A DNA stretch of 64,000 nucleotides from Hyphodiscus hymeniophilus (lineage: Eukaryota > Ascomycota > Leotiomycetes > Helotiales > Hyphodiscaceae), in assembly GCA_016508695.1 (NCBI GenBank), contig VNKQ01000006.1, forward strand, positions 1 to 64,000, read 5' to 3'. The translations under genes were made by a program, and so were the position numbers. Below, piece by piece: positions 33,905-44,914 of the stretch (position 1 is the first letter of the stretch; each line of letters starts with the position of its first letter). The notes under the pieces were generated by a model. It was not told the DNA's origin. It did no database searches and saw nothing but the letters and a program-made list of their open reading frames with translations.

Positions 33905-34573
33905 TCACCATAACCACATCTGAACGTTGGGTACTCCGTTTCTCCAATGCTCCTTATCTCCCTCGTCCAACTCCTTCTGCAGACCCTCAACGTAATAGTA
34001 AGCATGCCTCAACTCATCCGAGAACAGACTCGTGTCGACACCTACAACCACCCTGCCACCTTCACCACCCTCCACTGTCCGCCGATTCATACCCGTATCC
34101 TTCGGCATGATGAGAGCCACGGTCTTAAGGTTACGCATCCACTGCAACTCGCTCAGACTCTCGTAGCGAAAGACGCGCAGTACCTCCCAGAGCTGGACAT
34201 CGATTGCGCAGCTCAGGACCCGATCCTTGTGCGGGCTCGTCGCGAGATCGTAGGAGAGATCGCCTTGCGGAGAACAGTCCAGGCTGTCGAAAAAGATGGT
34301 ATCTATATCAAAGTCGACGAAGACGGAGGAGGTGTATTTGGGGGAGAGTACGAGGTTCGTGTACATCTCGAGAGCGACGGTGCGAGATTCGGGACAGGTG
34401 CGTAAGAGGATGGGTGGTGCTGTAGAGGAGGTGTATTCTTTGGCTCCGCGGTCAAATCGAACTGAGACAACGCGGGGTCCAGGTAGCATGTATTTCCATA
34501 TCTTGATGCGCAGTTCGGAGGGGAGGTTCTCGAAATTTATTGAGGGTCGAGCGGCAGATGTAGGTAGAGACAT
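33905..34573 (-). CDS. 2EXR-domain protein
   Basis: 222 residues in one exon from the ATG at 34573; the open frame extends upstream but without another ATG. The N-terminal region has FENLPSELRIKIWKYMLPGP, the start of the 2EXR domain (F-x-x-L-P-x-E-L-R-x-x-I-W), then PPILLRTCPESRTVALEMY and FVDFDIDTIFFDS, all typical of the family. These proteins form large expanded families in plant-associated and saprobic ascomycetes; their function is unknown. A GGEGGRVVVGV loop is a local low-complexity insertion. Confidence 0.9.
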   Translation of the reverse strand: MSLPTSAARPSINFENLPSELRIKIWKYMLPGPRVVSVRFDRGAKEYTSSTAPPILLRTCPESRTVALEMYTNLVLSPKYTSSVFVDFDIDTIFFDSLDCSPQGDLSYDLATSPHKDRVLSCAIDVQLWEVLRVFRYESLSELQWMRNLKTVALIMPKDTGMNRRTVEGGEGGRVVVGVDTSLFSDELRHAYYYVEGLQKELDEGDKEHWRNGVPNVQMWLW

Positions 34574-36639
34574 TTTTGGGTTGAACGGGATTTTGGGAGT
34601 TTGTTTGTTGTCTTGTCTCGACTCTCGACGGCAAGTCAAAAGGAGGAGAGTCCCGAGCTAAGCTTCGGATTTAACTAGCTTCAAGGCTGATTCACAGCCT
34701 CGTGGAACTTTGACCGGGTAAAGCTGCGTCCTCTAACACATCTTTGAGGTCGTTGGCGCATAAGGCATCTCACAATGAGACTAAAAAGAGTTGGTCAGCT
34801 TTTAGGGCAGCATGTTTGTTCCTCATCCACTGAGTAATTGACAGCTTCAGTGTAGAAAGATATTGACAGATCTGAGAAATTACAGAACGATGATTCAATT
34901 AAAATAGACATTAGGTATATTGTACAGGATACAGTCAGAAAAACTCCAGGGCTAAAGTACCATTAGGGTTCAGGATCCGCAGAGTCCCGAGCCCATCCTT
35001 CAGTTCGGTCTTTTCGTCCTGCTCTCCTAGCGGGTGCGTGGTGATTGCGACCACCTTTTAATGTCCTTTTCAATGCCGATGCTGTACATCACCCAAGTTC
35101 CAAAGGCCATTCGGAAGTGCGTCCTTGAGCATTTCCCATGTCTCCCAATCAAACACCGTAGTGTTGTAAATTCATTTGGTTCCCATTCGGTGCTTCCGAG
35201 TCCTGGTGCTCGTATACTACATCAAACAGGGACTGTTGTACAACTACGAGTTGTTAGCAATAGGTCTAAACTCGTAGAGTTGAAGAGAGTACGCACGATC
35301 TATCTTGGTGACAGTCAGAGAATATGAACTCAAGCTTGCAGAGCTCTGGTTCCAAGGGCCCGCTTCTCCTTTCCAGCGATCATATGATTGTGAAGCGATC
35401 CCCAGCAACTCATCACCAACACAAGAGGGCAGTAGACAGTGTAATAGTTCATTGAGTGCGTGTGAGAGCCCATTGTGATGTTTTGTGATTTGGGTTGGTC
35501 TGGGTTGGTTTGGTTTGGTTTGGTTTGGTTTATTCTGTTCTGTTCTGTTCTGTTCTCCTTCGGGCAAACAAGGGCGGAGCGACTTTCACAGTAATGACTC
35601 GGGCTTGTTGATTTCGACTTCGATGCTGAAAACTGAGAAACTTTTCTCGCATTCCAACACCCATACATATAGACTCCCATCGTCGCGGAGGAGGACGCGG
35701 ACAACATCGGTATTGGCGTCTTTGTCATCCGTGACTGGCTGAGCCTGAAAAGGTTCGTCGTCGAGGGTGCATGGAGCGTAGCCAGCGGCTTACGAATGCG
35801 GCTACGGCTTCGTAACGAGCATGAGCAAGAGCTGACTGCTGAGCACTAACTGTCCGTGGGCTGCACAGTCATCATGACGATATTTACATTTTTCGGAATT
35901 CAGTTAGTCAGTCTCGGTAAGTCGCCGTCCTGATAGAACCGAGCGAATATACTCCGTACCTTCTTTCTCCTCGGAATCGTATAATAGACAGAACAATTTT
36001 CTCACTGCTGCGCCGACTGCGCCGACCTTCGCTTATGTCTACGACTTATCACGGTTGATAAGCGTGCCGTAGGAGAGTTCATCGAACTCCATACCTCTCT
36101 ACAAAGTATAATTCTTTGCAAGGAGGCACAAGCGATTGAAGGTGGAAGATCTTGTTTACTTACTGTTGATTGCTGAGTAATTTCCGAGTATCTGGGGATC
36201 AATAGCTCCTGAAACTCGGCTGAAATTCGCCGAAGGCGGTATGACGATACGGCGCAAGATCGGGATTGACTTTAAAGTTTGCGGCGGTTGGTGGTTGATG
36301 CATCTTTGATTATTCAGCATATTCAATTCCTCCTGGTGCTCTGGTGCCTTTGTGAGTCACGAAGAAGAGTAATTTCCACCATTACAAAGTGATAAGCAAC
36401 ATGCTCTTGTAAAATAAAACTTCTTTTGAACGGCGCCAGCCTAACAGGACTTGAAAAGGCATTCATTCCCTTACGGTCCGCAATTTATATAACTGGGACT
36501 GAGTTTTGGGCCCAGGGTCATCCTAATATTGCGATTCGCTAAGAAGATGAATACCAAACTTCGTTGCCGCCTCTCCCGCCGAGGGATTGATGATTTGTAC
36601 ATTGACAATCGCGGCATCATGTAACCTCGAACCCGCCCA
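34574..36639. other. Intergenic region of about 2 kb
   Basis: Contains a pentanucleotide microsatellite (35490-35557) and only short shadow frames. No domain recognised on either strand. Confidence 0.5.
35490..35557. repeat. Compound microsatellite (GGTTT)n-(TGTTC)n
   Basis: About six TGGTT/GGTTT units run directly into about five TGTTC units. Both are 5-bp motifs, and the second can be derived from the first by two substitutions. Confidence 0.9.
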
Positions 36640-38504
36640 TCAGTAGACTAATCTGTCTCCCATGTATTCGCAAAAATAATTGAGCATGGCGATGCTCTCT
36701 TGCCCACATCCTTGCGGTCTAGGGAGTTGGAAAGCCGTGTTCAAACAATTTAGCTGGACTTCCACTCCTTCCATGAGAGGAGAGCCGCCCTCTTCCTCAA
36801 AACGAAGCAGGTCTTGGCCGATCTTCAATACCATGGAACTATCCCAGACACCTTCTCTTCTAGGGGTCGCTAGCTTCAGTATTGATAGCGCCTCTTTCCG
36901 CACTGCTAAGTCGGGACATTTTGTCACCACGACAAAAAGCGTAGATACAATCCCGGAGTCGAAAACAAAGCTTCTGACGAATCGATCATGCTCAACCACG
37001 TCCCTACAGAGGGCAACTATCTCGCAGTACTCGGGAAGAAAGACGCCGTAGAGGTGTACTTCTTTAGCATCAAAGAACGCGGATCGAAGGGCTATCTCCA
37101 GGGTGAGGGTGTGCACTCGTATAAGAGAGACGGACAGAAATTCCTGTTCGGAATTTGAAGTTCGATATTGATCGAAGATAGGTCTAAAGGCGGCTGACCA
37201 ACGGCGCAGCTCAGTAGCGGCTGCAGACTCAACAAATTGATTTCCTTGTTCATCGTATTCGTTGTTGGTAGCTGCAGATTCGCAACGTCGCTTTGTCTTC
37301 GGAACAGTCGCGAGGAATTGAAAAGCTCGGTTGACAATGTGCTCCCAAGAAGTACAAGCTTCCTGTAAACCTTGGAAAGAGGTCGGTATGGGCACGGCAT
37401 GCGGTGAAGCATATTGAAGAATACTGCCTCGGGTTGGGTGGGGCGAATCTATCCAGCTCATGAGGTGGACGTCTAAACGAGTAAAGGCTGTGATGAGGGA
37501 TTGTTCGACATCACGGGGTCCTTGTGTGGATCCTAGAGACAGTGAACGGACGACGTCGTCTGCCAACCAATCGTGCATCAACTCGACCGCACTCTGCACA
37601 TTCGTGAGAGCCAATTTGGCATCGCCATGGAAGTTTTCGAAGCAAAAGATAAGAAGGGCAGCAATGAGTATCGTGCGTAAAGAGTCTTTGCCTCGAGCAA
37701 TCACATCCTGAAGCCTCTTGAGAGCCTTGCCATACTGCTGAAGTGCGTATTGGTGATGTGATTCGGCTGTGTGATAGATTGCCTTGGAACTCCTCGACTG
37801 GAATGACTTTGACAAAGCCGACAGCGCAACAGCACAGTGTAGGATACAAGGTTCGTCAAGGCTTGCCTGAGGGACCAGTCGGCTCCAGAGGTCGGACGCG
37901 AATCCGCCAGACAGCTCACGGGCCGTCTCACTGAGGAATAAGTGAAAGTAGCGTTCCTGAAGGTCGTCTTGGAATAGAACAGTGGTTGGTATTGGCGAGT
38001 TGTATCTGAAAGGAATGAGAGTGATTGGAAGCAAATTCCGGGCTGGTCCAGTCGCTGACCGTACCTTTTTGGGTAGTGATGGCGGGCTGGTGAACTTTTT
38101 TATCTCGTAGCCGTCACAAAGTCGTCCAAACTTCTGGCACCGAATGCACTGCGAAAGTCAGTAGATAGTTCTTTTAAGGGGCTTGTTAACTCCGTGAGAG
38201 GCCGTGTTCGGCAGTCCAACTTACCAGAGGTTTCGATTCATCGCATTTTACCCGTCTGATTCTATTATTGCGATCACATCAGTGTCTGATTCTACAACCC
38301 CAATTAGGCCTCATCCTGGAGTACCGTTGACAGGCTTCACCGCCCAGATAGACAGTCGACACTTGGACTTGCCAGAAGTAGTTCGACGTCGCAACCAATG
38401 GAACCACGGCAAGAGGCTTACCTGCAGGTATTGCACGCGCCACGAGATCGAGTGCCGTTCGACCTGGGCTTCTTCCCAGCTGGACTCTCTTCCAATAGAC
38501 CCAT
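36640..38504 (-). CDS. Zn(II)2Cys6 transcription factor, three exons
   Basis: 542 residues. Exon 1 is 38504-38422 (start MGLLEESPAGKK, then GACNTC), exon 2 is 38261-38225 (IRRVKCDESKPL) and exon 3 is 38148-36640 (CIRCQKFGRLCDGYE). Together they make C-NT-C-RIRRVK-C-DESKPL-C-IR-C-QKFGRL-C, a complete zinc cluster, with 83+37 bases keeping phase. Downstream is the helical regulatory region: DDLQERYFHLFLSETARELS, LHCAVALSALSKSF, YGKALKRLQ and TILIAALLIFCFENFHGD, typical of fungal C6 factors of the fungal_trans_2 type. Nuclear, target genes unknown. The nearest neighbour is the amidase, not adjacent enough to claim a link. Confidence 0.9.
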
Positions 38505-39488
38505 TGCCCTTTCCTCCCCTTTACCTCTTTAGCTCTCTCGAAGCGCAATGCTCTGCGAAGCTGGTGAGGAGGTCTGAATGAGAAGATGACAATCTCTGCA
38601 AGCTGACATCCCGACGGTGTTGGACGACACCGGGTAAACCGGGTATCAGTTTATCCTCGCTAATCCCTCGGCGACTGTTATTTGCAATGCTGGCGGGCTT
38701 AATTGTATCTTCGTAGATTGGCAACAAGACGCATTCGATATTCCGACATATCAGGGCCTAATGGAGAGTCGCACTTGCGAAGTTGCGGAAGGTGCATCGC
38801 TAAATGGAGGCTGGGTGGTTGGTATCATGCACGACCAGGGTTCTCGTACATGATGTGAGTGGTGATTGGTTTCGCACATACATCAAGCACCAAGCCATTA
38901 GCAAACAGCTGAGCTATATCTGGTGGGAATACTGGGTGACGGTAGAATGCTGTATATAGTTCAGCAAAGAAGAGATTGACGCTATTATTGTCAAAGAATA
39001 TTTGCATTCACTCAACTCAAAACTGATCACGTGATGACGTGACGCAGCGTACCTTGGTAGTATAGAATCAAACTTACGTCGAGTCTTCTCCTCCCTGCTG
39101 AATGTAATCACGATTCCTCAAATACCAATATATTGCACTAAGGGATTCACGCATGTCAGGACTAGTATGCTGATTACGTCACGTGATTGTTTGACGCACC
39201 TCCACCTTGGTACGACTGGACCTTTGTGTCGAGTCCCTCCTTTCCAGTGAATATAATCACAATTCCCAGTACTTACTTAATCTTTTTGTTGTATTACAGA
39301 CAGCTGGAAAAGACTAATGGACTCTATTTTGTCATCTTCGACATGGATGTACGGCGTCATGCTTCCTCTACCTCGCAGTTACATCGAACGGATCCTATAT
39401 TGCAATTTGCCATATCATTTCTACGGTCGACCTCTAATGTCATCCTCCCAGAAGGTGAAACCGAATCAATGATCTGAGCCTAGTTCTT
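38505..39488. promoter_or_regulatory. Intergenic region with duplicated TCACGTGA-containing segment
   Basis: About 980 bases upstream of the zinc-cluster gene and downstream of the amidase. Two similar segments of about 95 bp (39024-39117 and 39170-39267) each carry TCACGTGA, ACGTGA/ACGTCA words and GACGCA. No gene. Confidence 0.5.
39024..39267 (+). repeat. Diverged tandem pair of about 95 bp with CACGTG boxes
   Basis: Copy 1 runs from TGATCACGTGATGACG to TGTAATCACGATTCC; copy 2 runs from TGATTACGTCACGTGA to TATAATCACAATTCC. Shared blocks in order: GACGCA, CCTTGGTA, GTCGAGTC, CTCC and GAAT-TAATCAC. Spacer about 50 bases. Confidence 0.7.
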
Positions 39489-41257
39489 TCATGAAACCAA
39501 TGAAGGCAAGGCTCTTGGTGGAAAGGTTGCAGCGTACGCAGCCATGATCCGCAATAACGTCCCCTCGCCATATTTCCTCCCAATCAGCACGAGTCCAAAA
39601 GGTCTTCCTGATCTCTCATAAACGCCTAGTGGCATGGTCGCAATTGGGTAGCCAGCAATAGAAGCAAGTCCCACCAGTTCACTTTCCATTGTCCCAATAA
39701 TCGCATCGAGACCAAACTCATCCATAACACGGTCGATCGTCTCCTCGCCTGCAGCCTTTTGCATCTTCAGCTTCAACGCAGTGTGTTCCTCTTTGGTCAT
39801 GGTGGAGGCTTGTGATCCGATGTGTTGTTCCTGATCTATTGAAATGAGCTTCTGCTCACCTGAATATTAAAGGAAAGACGTCTTACCCAGGCCAGCTTGT
39901 GCTTCGGGATGATCTTTGTTCCACTGGATGAGCTCCTCAAGCGAGCGCACAGGTGTTGAAATGAGAGATTTCAGGTAGTCATTCAGATCTTCGCGGATTT
40001 CTCCCCCTTCAACCCATTAGTAACGCATTTTGAACAATAAGGGAAACGCCTACAAAGAAGTGCATTGATAGCTGGGTCGCCATCATGCAAGAACTTAGAG
40101 TCCTTCCTCGAATGAGGGAGATCAACCGGATAATGGACGCTGGCTCCCAGCGCTCCTATCTTTTTGATTGCCGCTTCGTATTTTGTTTTCTGTTGAAATC
40201 TATTAGCTCAACTCACACTTTTCGGGATAAAAAGCCGGACCAACTCTGATATCTCCACCGCATCCAAACCCATTTCGTCGTTTGCAATGGGAGCATAGTC
40301 ATGATTGGCAAACCCCAGGTTAATCCCCTCCCAGCCTTTTTTCAACTCATCCTCTGTAGGAAGGGCCGTCTCTCCCTTCGCATTTGAAGCCTCCAGCATG
40401 ACTTTTGTCACCTCGATCAGATCCGCCGCCGTTTTTGCCATACACCCCGGACTTGCATAAGAAGTGCTTATCGCGAAGAAGCCATCCAACGAGATGGTTT
40501 CCTTCGTCATCACCAGACCATAAATCGCTGCACGTGATCCTGGAAGTGTTGTTGACCCATCTGCTTCGGTACTGATCGAAACAGGAGCATATCCTGCTGA
40601 GACGGCAACAGCTGATCCCACTGAGGATCCGCCGGGGTTGCCATGGCCAAGATCTGGAAAGTCGGGGGCGTAGTCAAAGGGCACATAGGCTGATTGACAT
40701 TGTCCACCAACTGCGGACTTTCCAACTGTCACGGAAGACTTGCCGCCGCCGAATTCCTGCAGATGATCAGAAAATACATGTAAGTTTCTATTGCTGCTGT
40801 GCTTACACTCATATTTGTCTTCCCCAAAATAATCAAGCCAGCCTCCTCCAACTTAAATCGGTCAGCATCGCCTATCGACACACGAAGTCTAACACACCTT
40901 CTTCACGAGCCCATTACCTTCCCCATTCTTGGCCTCTAAAAGCGCAACCATCCCAGCCGTGCATGGCATCCCATAGTCCGGATGAGTCTGCCATTGATCC
41001 TTGACCACGATTGGAATCCCGTGCAATGGTCCTCTGATTGTCCCCACTCTTCGCTCCGAGTCCAAACCTGAGGCGATCTCCATCAATTTTTCTTTTTTCG
41101 TGATAAACATCATGGCTCTCAACTCGGCGCCTTGCCGGTCGTTCTTCTCGATTTGAGATAGACATTGCTCGACAAGTGAGACGGATGTAACCTGGCCCGA
41201 TACTAGGAGAGACTGGAGTTCGGAGGCAGATGCCGTGAGGAGGTTTGGAGCTGCCAT
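39489..41257 (-). CDS. Amidase signature family protein
   Basis: Serine hydrolase that cleaves amide bonds; about 480 residues in several exons from the ATG at 41257. The Ser-cisSer-Lys triad is visible: Lys in PIVVKDQW, the Gly/Ser-rich loop NPGGSSVGSAVAVSAG, and the nucleophile segment STEADGSTTLPGSRAA. The loop has Val where Gly is usual (GGSSVGSA instead of GGSSGGSA). The last exons are 39800-39489 (GLASIAGYPIATMPLGVYER, GRPFGLVLIGRKYGEG). Introns lie near 40889-40780, 40207, 40030 and 39860, judged from the breaks between open segments; exact limits were not all resolved. No signal peptide, so probably cytosolic. Substrate unknown. Confidence 0.88.
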
Positions 41258-42489
41258 TGTTTTGTTTAAGGACGATAGATATTGCAGAGTGAGAATACAA
41301 TAACAAAGTGTCTTGGTGAAAGTAGCTAGGTTCGAAGTATTTACTTCTCATAATCCCCCGTCCCGCTGTGTCAGAGCCTTGCTGTATTAGGCAGGCGAGC
41401 GTTAACGCTAGACTGCCTGACCCAATTAAATTCAAATTTAATGCGGAGTATGTACGCTGTAATAGCCATAAAACTTCTACGTTTCGAAGTAGTGGGTTGC
41501 TGTCACTTGTAAATATGGAACAAAATTATGACTTTGAGGTCAAAATCAACGAGAATGGCGGTTCGCATGCAAGTCCGCATGCGGCAAGCAGGCTCCTTGC
41601 TTGCACTGTTGCTGATAGGGTTCCACTAATGGCTGTGCCTCTGCTTTCCAGTGACCTTCCTTTATTGCGTTAGGTTACCAATGCCTGGAAAGGTTGGAGG
41701 GTTGTTCCTCGCTAATCCCCCTGATGAGGCTGAATGTTGTTGCTTACAACCCCAGGCTATACTTTATATCTACATGTACTGGTACATTGACAAGATAATC
41801 ATATTGGGACTGTGAATAAGGAAGTCGGGTTTACATGTGATAAAAACTCAATCATCACAGTTATTTGAGCAGTTGGGGAGCCTCCTACTGATTTTGCTGA
41901 GTTGTGGTAAAAGAGAGCATTTCAAACACTCTATATTAATGGCGAATCCTCTAGTAAAATCTTTAGCATATACTTAACAGTTAGCTCTTCAACAGCTGTG
42001 AAAGAATCCATCCATGGAGACTTCTCTCCCGCATTCCCAGAGCAGTTGTTTTTCCAGTGAAAGAGCAGCCATAGGTAGAACGGCCAAGGTAAGGATGAAC
42101 GCCTTGTAACTCGTAGAGGAGTCTGTCAAAGACTTGAAGTAGGGCTAATCCCAGTGCTCCAAACCCTAATCGATGGAAAAGCTCGAGCCATCACGGATAT
42201 ATCATCGCCGTCTGTTGCAGCCTCGTGAGGTTATTCCGTTCCGATAGCGTCATGACGATTCATAAAAGACAAACCTCTTCGCTTCTGATCAACTCCGCAC
42301 AACAACAACTTCTCTTGTTTGTCTTCAATGAACAAGATCTCAGTCAACCGTCCTGCGTTGACTTCTTTGTACCAAAAGTAAGAGTCCAGCATGCTTCTGA
42401 TGGCAGGTCTTCGAAACAGAGAGCTAATGATGATCCGATGTGCAGAACTTCACCTTGAAATCCCTCTCGCCACAGCGAGAAACTTCGAA
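41258..42489. other. Intergenic region
   Basis: 1.2 kb. An alternative in-frame ATG for the next gene is at 42391. Nothing else recognised. Confidence 0.5.
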
Positions 42490-44100
42490 ATGTCGTCTCC
42501 CAACGACGGATTCGCCCAAGGAGCTCCCACGTTCAAGGACGCGAGTACCGGTATGGACAAATATGTCTGTGGCTGCAGCATTGGCCTCAAGCACGAACCC
42601 CATTGCCCTTCCAGTCATTCCGGCGACAAAGAAGATGGTCCAAAGTCTGAGAACTCTGGTCCAGGCAAGACACCCGGTATTCGTGTCCGTGTCGGTCACT
42701 CCAGTGACAAAGAACATGGTCCAAAGTCCGAGAACTCCACAGGCAAGCAAGCCGGTGTTCGTGTCCCTGTCAATCACAAGGAGACCCGTCGCGAAAAAAT
42801 TACAGCACTTGAACTTGATGCCGAGATGGAGGAGTATTTCAAGTTGTATCCGGTTTCTGAGGAAGACAATGATCCACCGAAGATGGCTGAGCAGGCAAAG
42901 AATCGTCGTCAAGAGGATGAAGACATGAAGGTTTTGGTCGATGAAGTCCGTGCTGCTCGTCTGTTCTTCAAGGCTTCAAGCAAGTCCGGTAAAGCTTCGG
43001 CTTCCTCTCAAGAGTACGACCTCGTGGAGGACGATAACAGACTCTCGGAGAACGATGTGAGTATCCATCCCATCAACAACTCTGTCGGCAGGAAAACACA
43101 AACTGATCTGTCCACATAGCCGTGCAAGGACAATGGTTTGCCCGAGCCAGTCCTCTCAGAGTCTCAACAGCTGGCCAACGGTCTTGCTGCTGTGGCTATG
43201 AGTTTGAGAGCCGCGTCCACTGCGAAGGGCCAATCTACCGAGTTCCCCAGACCGTTCCGCCGTGTTGTCCGCGACGAGAACGGCGACCTTGTTGTGCGTG
43301 CTAGGAACGAGTTGGGTCACGCTGGTAAGAACACCGTCAATGAAGCCATCCCGATGCCAACTGTGCCTCCCACCGGCGCTGGTAAATCGAACTTGCTCCA
43401 TGGTTTCTTGGATGCTCACCCTTTGGCCCCCTCCACCACGAATGCTGTCGCCAACGGTTCCATGGTCTCATTCGAGTTCACGTCCCCTCTGCAGTCATCG
43501 TTCCCTCCCATCACCCAGGATCCTGTTGGTCAGGTCTTCACCTCCGACAAGAAGAAGTCCGGCGTCCCGATTGAGAAGGAGCTCGCAGCCGCAAACTCAC
43601 TCATCGATACCCTCGAGGAGGCACTCACCATCCAGAACCGTGAATACAACATGCTCAATGCCGTATTCAAGAATACCATCAAGGCCCATGCCGCCAAGGA
43701 GACAGCCGAGATGCGCAAGGCTGCCGAGGAGCGCGTCAATGAGTGGATCAAGACCCAAGCCGTCAAGGCCGCCGCCGAGAAGCTCAAGCCCGCCAAGAAG
43801 TACGTTGATGCATCCACCCAGACCGTCGACGAAGAGCCTGTCAAGCCTGCCAACAAGCCCAAGTTCACGATCGCCGAGCTCGAGGCCCAGCTGGTCCACG
43901 AACGCCGCGTCTCTCTCCACCACCAAGAGGAGGCCTCCATCTCCGCGCTCAAGCTCCGCGAGTTGCGAAAGCCGTTCCTGCTCGGTCTAGCCCTCGGCGT
44001 CCCCATCGGTCTGCTGTGGTGCATCGCCGCCGCCGGTCTCGCCATTCTGGAAGTTCAGCTCGTGCGTTCGTTCTGGGATCTCTGGGACATCGTGTTTTAG
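42490..44100 (+). CDS. Coiled-coil protein with C-terminal membrane anchor, unknown
   Basis: About 515 residues, exons 42490-43056 and 43120-44100, intron GTGAGT...CACATAG. The N-terminal part has a repeated unit: HSGDKEDGPKSENSG and then HSSDKEHGPKSENST, about 28 residues apart, each followed by a GIRVRV/GVRVPV strand. A charged middle (EMEEYFKLYPVSEED) is followed by Ser/Pro-rich linkers. An Ala/Lys/Glu-rich helix of about 100 residues (KETAEMRKAAEERVNEWIK) should be a coiled coil. The tail has a hydrophobic stretch (LLGLALGVPIGLLWCIAAAG) 35 residues from the end, so a tail-anchored protein is likely. Strong C-ending codon bias in the second exon suggests good expression. No family recognised. 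The start could also be 42391. Confidence 0.7.
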
Positions 44101-44914
44101 GCTTGCAGGTACAAGAGTCGACTTTGCATTGCCGAGATGGTAAGTTTCCTTCCCAATCTCCTCTCTAGACTGTCGTTGCTGACTTAAGTAGTCTCTTGCA
44201 GATAAGGCAATTGCGACGCGGGCGATTCCCCCACGCTCTGGGATATGGCGATTTCATGAACGATAATAAAGACTTTCAGACGGGTACATAGAATCACATA
44301 CGAATGGATAACCATTCAACTGTGGCCTGAGATCCCCATGTATTGCGTCATGTGAATGATGTGAAATCGACTTGAACACGGTGAAAACACAAACTTCCAG
44401 AACTCCAACCAGCTCGTAAATGAGGAACTATGCGTGTCGAATGTGACAAAGCATTTACTGAATTCGGGCCTCGAAACCACCCCTCACCTTCAAGCCAAAG
44501 CCAAAGCCAAAGCGGAACGTACCTACCTAAACAGAATCACAAGCACAAGCACAAGCAACAATCACTTCCCAAAACAGGGCTGGCTTCAAGCGAATTGATT
44601 AACGTGTGTTACCACCTCCCCTTTCCCGAGTCCCCAGCAACTTCTCTTACCACCTACAATCTTATGTACTTACGACCCATATCATATCATCAGCACAAAA
44701 CGAAATATATATACAAGAACCGAGAGATGAGAATAAGGAAATGGATTTGATGAACTGTATCTGATCACAGACTGCAACCCTCCACTGATGGAGGCAATTT
44801 TCAATATGTCTCCCTTCCAGGCAGCCCAATCCACCAGGTCGCGTACGACCAGAATCAACGCAAATTACACAAAGTAAGGAAATATCGACAAGATCGTCTT
44901 TTCGCGAGAGGCTA
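44101..44914. other. 3' intergenic region with short repeats
   Basis: Around 44490-44560 there are (AAGCCA)n and (AAGCAC)n hexamer runs. No gene. Confidence 0.6.

Noticed and set aside
43262..43990. Pro/Ser-rich 242-codon frame
   Set aside because: Out-of-frame shadow of the second exon of the 42490 gene; its composition is that of a shifted Ala/Lys-rich helix.
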